A stretch of DNA of 64,000 nucleotides from Gordonia heveisoli (lineage in GTDB: Bacteria; Actinomycetota; Actinomycetes; Mycobacteriales; Mycobacteriaceae). The notes beneath the pieces are model-generated. The model searched no databases, was not told the origin of the DNA, and saw only the letters and a program-made list of their open reading frames with translations. The DNA is taken from positions 62,001 to 126,000 of the forward strand of contig NZ_JASXSH010000001.1 of the NCBI RefSeq assembly GCF_030315745.1, written 5' to 3'. A program made the position numbers and the translations under genes. Shown here piece after piece: positions 17,825 through 25,825 of this stretch. Every line of letters starts with the position of its first letter. Positions within the stretch are counted from its first letter, which is position 1.

Positions 17825-19183
17825 TCAGGCGGTCAGGGCGACAGCTTCCAGCGGATCGGAGTACACCGCGTCCAAGGACACCGCACCGGCCGCCTGTTGC
17901 TGCACGGTCGCACCCGAATGCGAGACCCGCACATCACGTTTCGCCGCGACCGAGGTGGCGCGGACAGCCTTGGCGACGACCGGCAGCGCGGTCGGGTAAT
18001 CGGTGAACGCCTGGCCACCCAGGATGATGTGGTCTGGGTTGAAGATGTCGGCGACCAGTCCGATCGTGCGGCCCAAGATGGTGGCCCGCTCGGTCAGGAT
18101 CTCACGGGCGGTCTCGTCACCGGAGCGGGCCAGCTCGTGCACATCGTCGATCTCGTTGACCGAAAGTCCCTGCGCGCGAGCCGCTTCGACGATGCCGGTG
18201 TCACTGACCGTCGGCTCCAGCCGGCCGGTGCCGCTGGGATCGAGCAGCGTCGTCGCGCCGACCGGGAAGTGGCCGACGACGGGCGGGCCTGCGGTCGGGG
18301 TGTGCACGGTGCCGCCGACGCTGAAGGCGATGCCGACCATCTCACGGGCATAGAAGTAGAGGAAGCTCGACTTGGACTCGTCGGTGGTAGACCCCTGCGG
18401 ATCGACGACCAGCTCTGCGGCGGCCATCGCCTCCACATGAGAGGCGACCGACACGGGCAGGCCGAGGCTCTCCGCGATGATCCGGCCGACGGGAGCCTGC
18501 TCCCAGCCCAGACGGGGGTGATCGACGAGACCACCGGTGGCCACCCGGCCGCCGATCGCGACACCGGCCCACAGTACGCGGCGACCGGTCCAGCGGGCGG
18601 CGAAGCGCCGGGCCGACGAACCGATGGCGGCGAGCGTCTTCTCCGGGGTGTCCGCGACCGGGGTCGGGATCTGGATCGCGCCGACGACGCGATGCAGCAG
18701 GTCGTGGGTGGTGATCGAGGTGACCTTGTATCCGATGTGGATGCCCACGGTCAGGAAGTCGGTCACATTGATCTCGAACGGCAGCCGCGGCCGGCCGATG
18801 GCACCGGCGGGGGCGAGATCGGCGCGCTCACGGATCAGTCCGGCACGCAGCAGCGCACCGACCTGACGATTGACGGTCGAGATCGAGAGCCCGGTGGCCT
18901 CGGCCGCATCGTCACGGAACAACGGCCCCGACAGTCGAGCGGCGCGCAACACCAGGGCGGCCGGTTTCGTCGACAGCTCCAGATGCGGTGTGGCGACATG
19001 CACCGACGAGGCTCCCTTCGCCGTCAGACCGGAAACGCGGCGTCGCTGAAGGTCGGTGACCATGCGGGAGCCGTAGGCCAACGGTACGGCCTGGGGTGAG
19101 CGGGCGGCACCTCGAGGCGACGTACGGAGGGCGGTGGGACGGACAGGAGCAGTGGCAGTGCGTGCGGGCAGGATGGCAGTCAT
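17825..19183 (-). CDS. ROK-family transcriptional regulator lacking the zinc motif
   Basis: A 452-residue ROK protein resembling M. tuberculosis Rv0485. A winged helix-turn-helix lies at about residues 75-130 (LSGPLFRDDAAEATGLSIST, VNRQVGALLRAGLIRERADL). The sugar-kinase-like fold follows (VGIHIGYKVTSITTHDLL, WAGVAIGGRVATGGLVD). The conserved ROK zinc cluster, CxCGxxGCxE, is replaced by LLDPSGTGRLEPTVS with no cysteine. The usual kinase ENDANA segment reads SHVEAMAAAE. Sugar-kinase activity is therefore unlikely, and this is probably a pure regulator. The first 60 residues are Ala/Arg/Thr-rich; M41 at 19063 is a possible start. A dyad at 19346-19361 may be its own operator. Confidence 0.85.
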   Translation of the reverse strand: MTAILPARTATAPVRPTALRTSPRGAARSPQAVPLAYGSRMVTDLQRRRVSGLTAKGASSVHVATPHLELSTKPAALVLRAARLSGPLFRDDAAEATGLSISTVNRQVGALLRAGLIRERADLAPAGAIGRPRLPFEINVTDFLTVGIHIGYKVTSITTHDLLHRVVGAIQIPTPVADTPEKTLAAIGSSARRFAARWTGRRVLWAGVAIGGRVATGGLVDHPRLGWEQAPVGRIIAESLGLPVSVASHVEAMAAAELVVDPQGSTTDESKSSFLYFYAREMVGIAFSVGGTVHTPTAGPPVVGHFPVGATTLLDPSGTGRLEPTVSDTGIVEAARAQGLSVNEIDDVHELARSGDETAREILTERATILGRTIGLVADIFNPDHIILGGQAFTDYPTALPVVAKAVRATSVAAKRDVRVSHSGATVQQQAAGAVSLDAVYSDPLEAVALTA

Positions 19184-19345
19184 GGCGAGGTCCTCGTCGA
19201 ATGTGCCGCGTCCGGCGTCGGACAGGCGGCAGGAATGGGCCGGAAAAGAAGGAGAGACCGACCCGGGAGAGAACCGAATCGGCGATCAGCGCATTCGACA
19301 ACAACAGAGGACACGCGCGAGCGGCAGACGACAGCCCAACGCGGT

Positions 19346-19361
19346 GGTCACATAGGTGACC
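19346..19361. promoter_or_regulatory. Dyad in the leader of the ROK gene
   Basis: GGTCAC-ATAG-GTGACC is a perfect inverted repeat, about 35 bases downstream of the predicted start of ROK-gene transcription. An autoregulatory operator is a reasonable guess. Confidence 0.4.
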
Positions 19362-19646
19362 TCCAGGTGGCTACCGCGGGTGCTCGACATGCCGATCAAG
19401 CTAGCAACCCCAGCGCCGCGATGGCAACATGTTCCGATCGCGTCGAAGCCGCCTCCGGACGCACCGGATACGCAGGTCAGGGGCGTTCACCGGCGAGAAT
19501 AGGCCCGGATGCGGCAGTGTGCGCCGGTTATGCGCACGGTGGGTCTAACCCCGGCGGCGCGACCTGGGAGTTGACCGCGATCGCGCACCCACGGATCACG
19601 ACCGGCCGCCCACAGTGGAGGACCAGGCGCCGCGGACGGCTCGATC

Positions 19647-19669
19647 CTGTCGGTACCCGGTACTAGATT
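19647..19669 (+). promoter_or_regulatory. PafBC-type (RecA-independent DNA-damage) promoter
   Basis: CTGTCGGTA, then exactly eight bases, then TAGATT matches the mycobacterial motif TTGTCRGTG-N8-TAnnnT at seven of nine upstream positions, with a perfect -10 pattern. The ATG at 19677 lies seven bases after the -10 box, consistent with a leaderless transcript. Confidence 0.65.
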
Positions 19670-19676
19670 TGTGACC

Positions 19677-20723
19677 ATGACCACATCTCCCACCACCATC
19701 GGCGACGCGACCACAGACGATTCCGAGTTCTTGCAGGTCAGCGAGCCATTTCGGCGTGAGATCATCGCGCACTGCTACCGGATGACCGGCTCCCATCACG
19801 ACGCGGAGGATCTGACCCAGGAGACCTACCTGCGTGCCTGGCGCGGATACGGGAAATTCGACCATCGGGCATCGGTTCGCACCTGGCTGCACAAGATTGC
19901 GACCAACACCTGCCTCACCGCGTTGAGCAGCAACCAACGGCGACCGCTCCCCTCCGGGCTGGGCGGGGACTCGTTCGATCCCACCGACACCCTTCTGCAA
20001 GATCACGAGGTGCCGTGGCTGGAGCCGTTCGCCGGCACCGTCGACGACATCTCTCCCGGCGAGGATGCCGACCCGGCTTTCGTCGTCGGCGCCCGGGAAT
20101 CGGTGCGGCTGGCATTCATCGCCGCGTTACAGCATCTGCCCGAACGGCAACGCGCCGTGCTGATCCTGCGTGACGTTCTGGGCTGGCGGGCCGCCGAGGT
20201 GGCCGACACCGTCGGCGTCACCACAGCGACCGTCAACAGTCTTTTGCAGCGTGCCCGCGAACAGCTCAAGACCGCACGCCCACACCGGGATGCGCCCGCC
20301 GCCCTCGCCGACGACACCCAACGTGAGCTGCTGGCCAAATACGTCTCCGCCTTCGAGCGCTATGACGTCGACGCCATCGTCGATCTGTTCACCGACACCG
20401 CGATCTGGGAGATGCCGCCCTTCACCGGCTGGTATCAGGGTCCGGAGACGATCGGGACACTCATTCGCACGAACTGCCCCGCCGAACGCGACGGCGATCA
20501 GATCCTGCTGCCCACGGTGGCCAATTCGCAGCCCGCCTTCGGTCTCTACATGCGCGGCCCGGACGGGGTGCATCGGCCCTTTCATCTCCAGGTCCTCGAC
20601 GTGGGGGCCGACGCGAAGGTCGCTGGGGTCGTCGCCTTCTTCAGCGACACGATGACCGAGGATTTCGCGCGATTCGGATTGCCCGCCCTCCCCTACGACC
20701 AGTCACCTCCGGATCGCGAATAG
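19677..20723 (+). CDS. sigG: ECF sigma factor of the SigG type with C-terminal SnoaL-like domain
   Basis: A 348-residue sigma factor. Region 2 is at residues 25-95 (EIIAHCYRMTGSHHDAEDLT, RAWRGYGKF, VRTWLHKIATN). Region 4 is at about 140-200 (LQHLPERQRAVLILRDVLGW, TTATVNSLLQRARE). An NTF2/SnoaL-like domain of about 120 residues follows and is characteristic of SigG-type factors. No anti-sigma gene is adjacent; the appended domain is thought to regulate such factors. Start: ATG at 19677, or GTG at 19671. The upstream PafBC-type promoter fits the DNA-damage response known for M. tuberculosis sigG. Its 3' end overlaps the convergent VOC gene by 31 bases. Confidence 0.88.
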   Translation: MTTSPTTIGDATTDDSEFLQVSEPFRREIIAHCYRMTGSHHDAEDLTQETYLRAWRGYGKFDHRASVRTWLHKIATNTCLTALSSNQRRPLPSGLGGDSFDPTDTLLQDHEVPWLEPFAGTVDDISPGEDADPAFVVGARESVRLAFIAALQHLPERQRAVLILRDVLGWRAAEVADTVGVTTATVNSLLQRAREQLKTARPHRDAPAALADDTQRELLAKYVSAFERYDVDAIVDLFTDTAIWEMPPFTGWYQGPETIGTLIRTNCPAERDGDQILLPTVANSQPAFGLYMRGPDGVHRPFHLQVLDVGADAKVAGVVAFFSDTMTEDFARFGLPALPYDQSPPDRE

Positions 20724-21127
20724 TCCGCGCGCACCGCGTCGGGATCGAGCCACACCACCTCCCACGCGTGCCCGTCCGGGTCGCAGAAGCTGCGGCTGTA
20801 CATGAAGCCGAGGTCGTTGGGCATACGCAACGCCGATCCGCCGCAGGCCAACGCGGCGTCGGCGAAGCCGTCGACCTCGGCACGCGAGGTGGCCGAGATG
20901 GCCAGCATCGTCTCCCGCCCGCTACCCGGTGGGGCCATCGGTCCGGCGGCATACCCCTCGAACCGCCCGCGCCGATGCAGCATCACCATGGCCGCATCGT
21001 TGATGATCAGGCATGCGGTACCGGCGTCGCCGACCATGTCGTCGAAACGCAGTCCGAGCCCGCGGAAGAACCGGCGTGAGCGTGCCGGGTCCTCGACGGG
21101 CAGGCTGATGAACAGCATCGGCGCCAC
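20693..21127 (-). CDS. VOC-family (glyoxalase-like) protein
   Basis: A 144-residue vicinal-oxygen-chelate protein with two beta-alpha-beta-beta-beta units: MLFISLPVEDPARSRRFFRG, then ISATSRAEVDGFADAAL and SFCDPDGHAWEVVWLD. GTG at 21127 is preceded by the ribosome-binding site GGGAGGT. Such single-domain proteins, next to ECF sigma genes, are often of unknown enzymatic role; the first unit lacks an obvious metal-binding His. It is convergent with and overlaps sigG by 31 bases. Confidence 0.85.
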   Translation of the reverse strand: MAPMLFISLPVEDPARSRRFFRGLGLRFDDMVGDAGTACLIINDAAMVMLHRRGRFEGYAAGPMAPPGSGRETMLAISATSRAEVDGFADAALACGGSALRMPNDLGFMYSRSFCDPDGHAWEVVWLDPDAVRADYSRSGGDWS

Positions 21128-21219
21128 GGATGACCTCCCTACGTGGTTTTCCGGTCTTCTCACGAGGTCTGACCAGCCCACGCGTCACGACTCATCGTGG
21201 CGGCGCATACGCTCACCGC

Positions 21220-21915
21220 ATGGGTGTGATCTATCTGGTGCGACATGGTCAGGCGAATCCCTTCGCATACGGTGTCGCCGACGCCGACGCGGACATCACC
21301 AACGGCCCCGGCGGGCTCACCCGGGTCGGTGATGTGCAGGCCACGCTGACCGGCACCACCCTGGCCGGACAGGTCACCGGATTCACCGCGGCGATCAGCG
21401 GCGACCTGCCCCGTCAGACGCAAACACTGGCCGGAGTGCTCTCGGCCTTCGACGATCCGCCGACGCCGATCGTGGACGCGGACTGGAATGAATACGCGCT
21501 GCCCGCGCTCGTCGGCTCGGCCAGCGCCGAGCAGTATCACGACGGTGCCGCCTACCAGCGTCGGCTCGACGCCGGGCTCGCCGACTGGATCGCGGCCGGC
21601 GATGCTCATGCTGCGGACGGCCCCACCGAAACCCATCCCCAGTTCACCGGGCGGGTGGCCGCGGCCGCCGACCGCGCGGCAGCACTGGCCGGATCCGGAC
21701 AGACCGTGCTGGTGGTGTCGTCCGCGGGGTCGATCACCCAGTGGATCGCCGCGCTGTGGGATATCCCGGCACCGCGCTGGCCGACGCTGGCACGCACGAT
21801 GGTCAACGCGTCGGTGACCAAGTTGATCGTCGGCCGCAGTGGGGTGTCGGTCGTCTCCTACAACGAGCACGCCCACCTGGCCGACCGGGAAGGTGGGGTC
21901 GCCACCTTCCGGTGA
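21220..21915 (+). CDS. Histidine phosphatase (phosphoglycerate-mutase superfamily)
   Basis: A 231-residue protein that starts MGVIYLVRHGQ, the RHG motif with the phosphorylated His right at the N-terminus. The rest of the active site can be seen: GDLPRQTQTLAGVL (the usual Ser/Arg segment), and VLVVSSAGSITQWIA, where the second catalytic His of the family is normally found. In that segment the expected SHG reads SSAG, so the general second histidine may be replaced. Substrate is unknown. It diverges from the VOC gene and converges on the SDR gene. Confidence 0.85.
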   Translation: MGVIYLVRHGQANPFAYGVADADADITNGPGGLTRVGDVQATLTGTTLAGQVTGFTAAISGDLPRQTQTLAGVLSAFDDPPTPIVDADWNEYALPALVGSASAEQYHDGAAYQRRLDAGLADWIAAGDAHAADGPTETHPQFTGRVAAAADRAAALAGSGQTVLVVSSAGSITQWIAALWDIPAPRWPTLARTMVNASVTKLIVGRSGVSVVSYNEHAHLADREGGVATFR

Positions 21916-21942
21916 GCCAGGCGGGCTGTCGGTGAACGTCGA

Positions 21943-22686
21943 TCAAGCGCGGTGCAGATTGCTCCCCGGTCGGGTGAGCACGACATTCGGCAGGACCGCG
22001 AACCGCGACAGTTGGCTCACCGAATACGCGATGGTCGCCACGTCGTCGACGGTGATCATCTCGTCGCCGGGAATGGTGTCCTTGAGCCAGTCCGACATGT
22101 CGGTGTCGACGTAGCCGGGTGCGATCGTCGTCGCGCTCACCCCGTTCTCGGACTCTTCGAGGTTGAAGGTCTCGCACAGGGAGATGAGTGCCGCCTTGGT
22201 GGCGCCATAGGCGGACAGCAGCGGCTCGGGGTAGACACCGGTGATCGATGCCACCGCAATCACTTTCGCGGTGTCCCGCTCGCCCGCGGTAGACCGCAGG
22301 GTCGGCAGCAGCGACTGCAGCAGGATGTACGGGGCGCGCACGTTGACCGAGTAGAGCCGGTCGAAGCGGCGTACCGGAAGATCGGCGACCGCCCCCTTCT
22401 GGCCCATCCCCGCGTTGATGACCAGCGCGTCGCACCGCCCGAACGCCTCGGCGTGCGCGGCGGCCAGACCCGTGACAGCCTCCTCGTCGGTCATATCCGC
22501 CGGGATGACCTCGACCCGGCCGGCACCGCGCGCGCGGAGTTCCTCGGCGCGAGCCTCCAGTGCGTCGCGGCCACGGGAGCTGATACTCAGGTCCCAGCCG
22601 TCGGCGGCGTACCGCGCCGCGATGGCCGCGCCGATGCCGCGCGAGGCACCGGTGACCAGCGCGACCCGAGGTTGCGTTGCACTCAT
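21943..22686 (-). CDS. Short-chain dehydrogenase/reductase (SDR)
   Basis: A 247-residue classical SDR. It has the nucleotide-binding TGASRGIG near residue 12, NAG near 90, the catalytic Ser in VASITGVYPE and the YxxxK motif in AYGATKAAL. It reduces or oxidises a ketone/alcohol with NAD(P). It is the third gene of a tight operon, starting two bases after the kinase-fold gene's stop. In the comparable lva operon of Pseudomonas putida, an SDR (LvaD) reduces levulinyl-CoA to 4-hydroxyvaleryl-CoA, which is the role suggested here by context. Confidence 0.9.
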   Translation of the reverse strand: MSATQPRVALVTGASRGIGAAIAARYAADGWDLSISSRGRDALEARAEELRARGAGRVEVIPADMTDEEAVTGLAAAHAEAFGRCDALVINAGMGQKGAVADLPVRRFDRLYSVNVRAPYILLQSLLPTLRSTAGERDTAKVIAVASITGVYPEPLLSAYGATKAALISLCETFNLEESENGVSATTIAPGYVDTDMSDWLKDTIPGDEMITVDDVATIAYSVSQLSRFAVLPNVVLTRPGSNLHRA

Positions 22687-22688
22687 GA

Positions 22689-23729
22689 CTACTTGTCCCC
22701 CTTGGTTGTCGAGCGGCTCAGCTGACGCAGACCGGCCGCGATGAATTCGCCGGTGGCCTGCGCGGCGTTCTCCGCACCGTCCCCCGACGATGCGCCTGCC
22801 AGGGCGCGGTGTGTGATCCCCTCGGCGATGACGCCGAGTTTGAGGTTTGCTAGTCCGAGGTAGAAGTCCCAGTCCCCCAGGTCCGATCCGGTCGCCGTCG
22901 CATAGCGCTGGGCCAGGTCGTCGGCGTTCGGGTAGCGATCGCTGGTCCACGCGGCGGAGAAGCCGAGCACCGTGTCGAACACCGGCGCGCGGTAGACGCA
23001 CATGAGGGCGACATCGGTCAGCGGATCGCCCAGCGTGGACATCTCCCAGTCGACGACGGCGGTGATCCGGCCCGGATCGTCGGCGGCGATGATCGTGTTG
23101 TCGACGCGATAGTCGCCGTGTACCACCGATTCTCGCGATTCGGCAGGCACCCGTTCGGATAGCTCGCTGACCAGTTTGTCGACGTCGGGTAATTCGCGGG
23201 TCTTCACGTGGCCCCACTGCCGGGCCCACAGCTTGACCTGGCGGGCGGCGAATCCCGCGGGGCGTCCGAACTCGCCGAGCCCGACCGCGCGGAAGTCGAC
23301 GGCATGCAGGTCGGCGAGCGTGCGCACCAGTGCGTCGACATTGCGTTCGACCCCGTCGTCCGACAGCGCGGCCAGGTCGTCGGCGGTGCGGATGACGGTT
23401 CCGTCGACGAATTCGACGACGGTGCAGGGTGCGCCGATCGTCGAACCGTCCTCGTCGAAGGCGACCGTGGTGGCCACCGGGACGGTGGTGTCCTGCAATG
23501 CACTGGTGACCGCCCACTCGCGGCCCATATCGTGGGCCGACGGGGTCAGCCCGCTGGTCGGCGGCCGGCGCACCACCCAGCGGGTGATGCCGTCGGTCAC
23601 CGCGAAGGTGAGATTCGACTTCCCGCCACTGATGAGGTCGACGCTGAGGTCACCGGCCACCGCGACACCGTTGTCGGTGAGGAAGCCGCGCAGGACGTTC
23701 GCGTCGAGGGCCGATGTCAGATCGCTCAT
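22689..23729 (-). CDS. Aminoglycoside-phosphotransferase-fold kinase of acyl-CoA metabolism
   Basis: A 346-residue APH-fold kinase. It has the P-loop-like segment LISGGKSNLTFAV at residues 32-44, the catalytic HGDYRVDN near 208 and the metal-binding VVDWEMSTLGDP near 227. This is the fused N-terminal domain type of human ACAD10/ACAD11 and the LvaA type of Pseudomonas, which phosphorylate 4-hydroxyacyl-CoA, rather than an antibiotic kinase. The gene overlaps the acyl-CoA dehydrogenase gene by four bases (ATGA) and is followed two bases later by the SDR. Biochemical role is inferred from these neighbours. Confidence 0.88.
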   Translation of the reverse strand: MSDLTSALDANVLRGFLTDNGVAVAGDLSVDLISGGKSNLTFAVTDGITRWVVRRPPTSGLTPSAHDMGREWAVTSALQDTTVPVATTVAFDEDGSTIGAPCTVVEFVDGTVIRTADDLAALSDDGVERNVDALVRTLADLHAVDFRAVGLGEFGRPAGFAARQVKLWARQWGHVKTRELPDVDKLVSELSERVPAESRESVVHGDYRVDNTIIAADDPGRITAVVDWEMSTLGDPLTDVALMCVYRAPVFDTVLGFSAAWTSDRYPNADDLAQRYATATGSDLGDWDFYLGLANLKLGVIAEGITHRALAGASSGDGAENAAQATGEFIAAGLRQLSRSTTKGDK

Positions 23730-24958
23730 CGGGCACCGCCGGCGGTCGCCGCTTCGAGGGCGGCCTGTGCCTTACGGGCGCGACCCACCACCCGCCGGGC
23801 GATCGCCCAGCGGTGAACCTCGGAGGGCCCGTCGTAGATGCGGAATGGCCGTAGTTCCTGCGAAAGTCGGGCGATCGGCAGGTCTGCCGACACACCCAGC
23901 CCGCCGCACATCTGGATACTACGATCGGCGACACGCGAGTACGCCTCGGCAGCAAAGGTTTTGGCGATCGATGTCTCATTGGAGGCATGCCCGCCGAGGT
24001 CGAGCTCATGGCATGCCTTCAGCAGTAGGGCACGCGCGGCGGCCAGGTCGATCTCATTGTCGGCGACCATCTGCTGGATCATCCCGAGATCGCCGAGTCG
24101 GCCACCGAATCCCGCACGCCGGGCCACGTAGTCGACGGCGACGTCATGACAGCGGGTGGCAGCGCCGAGCCAGCGCATGACGTGTGTCATCCGGGCCGGG
24201 CCGAGACGGACCTGGGCGTAGCGGTAGCCCTCGTCCACGCCACCGAGCACATCGGCGTCGGGGACGAAGACGTCGACGAAGTCGACCTCGCAGTGGCCGC
24301 CGATCATGGCCTTGTCGATGGTGTCGATATGCCTGCGCACCGTGATACCGGGCGTATCGGCGGGTGCCAGGAACATCGTCGCACCGCCGCGATCGCCCGG
24401 CTGTCCGGTGGTCCGGGCCATGACGATATAGAACCCGGCCCCCTCGGCTCCGGTGATGAATCGCTTCTCGCCGTTGATCTTCCAGCCGCCGTCGACCTTG
24501 GTGGCCATGGTGCGCAACGCATCCGGGTCGGCACCGGCCCCCGGCGACGGTTCAGTCATCGCGAAGGCCGACCGCACCTCACCGGTGGCCAGTGGTGCCA
24601 GGTACTTATGGCGTTGCTCCTCGCTCGCGATGCGTTCGAGCATGTGCACATTGCCCTCGTCGGGAGCGCCGATGTGCAGTGCGACAGGCCCGAAGGTCGA
24701 GTAGCCCGCCGCCTCGAAGACCGGCGCGCGATCGCACATGTTCAGACCCTGCCCGCCGAATTCGACCGGCGCATGCGGGGCGAAGACACCGGCTTCCTTG
24801 GCCTTGGCGTTCATCTCCCGACGCAGATCATCGCCACCGGCCGCGGTGATGTCACCTCGGTTGGCGTCTTCGAGGGGCAGGACGTAGTCGCGAACGAATG
24901 TGGTGGTCTTGTCGACGAGGTCGACGACCTCGGGATCGTGGCGCAGGTCAATGGGCAT
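23726..24958 (-). CDS. Acyl-CoA dehydrogenase, ACAD10/11-like
   Basis: A 410-residue flavin-dependent acyl-CoA dehydrogenase. It has FAMTEPSPGAGAD near residue 145, KWxI-type segment GGWKINGEKRFITGA and the C-terminal IQMCGGLGVSADLPIARLSQ. The C-terminal motif that usually reads YEGT, with the catalytic Glu, is YDGPSEVHR here, the form I associate with the ACAD10/11 group. First gene of the dehydrogenase-kinase-SDR operon and co-directional with two TetR genes upstream. In the ACAD11/LvaC route this enzyme acts on phosphorylated 4-hydroxyacyl-CoA and moves the oxygen function to C3; a plain FadE role cannot be excluded. Confidence 0.9.
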   Translation of the reverse strand: MPIDLRHDPEVVDLVDKTTTFVRDYVLPLEDANRGDITAAGGDDLRREMNAKAKEAGVFAPHAPVEFGGQGLNMCDRAPVFEAAGYSTFGPVALHIGAPDEGNVHMLERIASEEQRHKYLAPLATGEVRSAFAMTEPSPGAGADPDALRTMATKVDGGWKINGEKRFITGAEGAGFYIVMARTTGQPGDRGGATMFLAPADTPGITVRRHIDTIDKAMIGGHCEVDFVDVFVPDADVLGGVDEGYRYAQVRLGPARMTHVMRWLGAATRCHDVAVDYVARRAGFGGRLGDLGMIQQMVADNEIDLAAARALLLKACHELDLGGHASNETSIAKTFAAEAYSRVADRSIQMCGGLGVSADLPIARLSQELRPFRIYDGPSEVHRWAIARRVVGRARKAQAALEAATAGGAR

Positions 24959-25031
24959 CGCTGATTCTCCTCACGGTGCTGGCCGATCCGTACGCGGCGA
25001 CACCGCGAGACGTAGATCAGGAAGTCGCCGA

Positions 25032-25047
25032 CCGAGCGATCGTTCGG
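25032..25047. promoter_or_regulatory. Candidate TetR operator upstream of the acyl-CoA dehydrogenase operon
   Basis: CCGAGCGATCGTTCGG is a palindrome with a single mismatched pair. It lies in the 155-base gap between the TetR gene and the dehydrogenase gene, about 75 bases upstream of the latter's start. Confidence 0.5.
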
Positions 25048-25113
25048 CAGGCCATACGATGCCAGCAGAAGTGACGCTGGTCAAGTAATCGTGAGCAGGC
25101 GCGTCCGATGCCG

Positions 25114-25806
25114 CTACCGCGCCACATGCCCGACGAGGGCCCGGGCCAGCTGCAGATTGCGGGCGATCAGCTCGTCGGGGCCGAGAATGCCGTCGAGTTT
25201 GAACCAGGTCGAGACACCGACGCACATGGTGGCGACTGCCCGGCTGGCATCCTTCGGGTATTCGGTGGTGAACTCACCCGCGGCGACACCGGCGAAGACG
25301 ATCTCGTCGACCATCCGTTGTTGCCGGTCACGATGCCCGATGTAGTGGTCGCGATAACTGTCGTCGAGACTGCGGATCTCGGTCGACCCGACGAAGGCCT
25401 GCTCGCGCCGATACATGTGGAACCGCAACAGGGATTCGACCACCGCGTCGAACTGGGCCAGCGGATCCGGCCCGGCTTCGGCGATCGCCGCCTCCGAACG
25501 GGCCAGCAGATCGGTCATCGTGCGTTCGAGCAGCCCTTGCAGCAACGACTGCTTGGACGGGTAGTGGTGGTAGAGCCCGGGCACGGACAGATTGGCGCGC
25601 GCGGCGATCTCGCGAACCGAGGTGCCGTGATAGCCGTGTTCGGCGAATGCCGCGAGTGCCGCAGCGAGCGGGACGGGCAGTTCAGGCGCCCCGTAGTCGC
25701 GCCAGTGGCCACGGGGTTTGTCGCCCACGGCTCCCGCAACCGACGATTCCGGTGCCGACACGCCCGCATCCACCTCCTCAGCCTGACCAGTCGGAGAATC
25801 CGACAT
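25114..25806 (-). CDS. TetR-family regulator
   Basis: A 230-residue regulator. After a 40-residue polar leader comes the TetR DNA-binding domain (AFAEHGYHGTSVREIAARANLS, VPGLYHHYPSKQSLL), then a long helical ligand domain with SLDDSYRDHYIGHRDRQQRM, a pattern of fatty-acid or xenobiotic regulators. The start at 25806 has GGAGG six bases upstream; earlier in-frame ATGs lack one. It follows the other TetR gene by 19 bases and precedes the acyl-CoA dehydrogenase operon by 155 bases. It is therefore the likely local repressor of that operon. Confidence 0.88.
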   Translation of the reverse strand: MSDSPTGQAEEVDAGVSAPESSVAGAVGDKPRGHWRDYGAPELPVPLAAALAAFAEHGYHGTSVREIAARANLSVPGLYHHYPSKQSLLQGLLERTMTDLLARSEAAIAEAGPDPLAQFDAVVESLLRFHMYRREQAFVGSTEIRSLDDSYRDHYIGHRDRQQRMVDEIVFAGVAAGEFTTEYPKDASRAVATMCVGVSTWFKLDGILGPDELIARNLQLARALVGHVAR

Positions 25807-25825
25807 AGCTGCCTCCAACATAGCG

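Larger units (their letters stand above)
19184..19670. other. Divergent promoter region of about 490 bases
   Basis: No gene is evident here. It contains a minus-strand promoter for the ROK gene (TTGCCA and TAGCTT, at 19427-19422 and 19403-19398, spacer 18), the dyad at 19346-19361, and the sigma-factor promoter near its right end. Confidence 0.5.

Noticed and set aside
22689..23729. Antibiotic (aminoglycoside) resistance kinase
   Set aside because: The fold matches, but operon context with an acyl-CoA dehydrogenase and SDR fits an acyl-CoA kinase far better.
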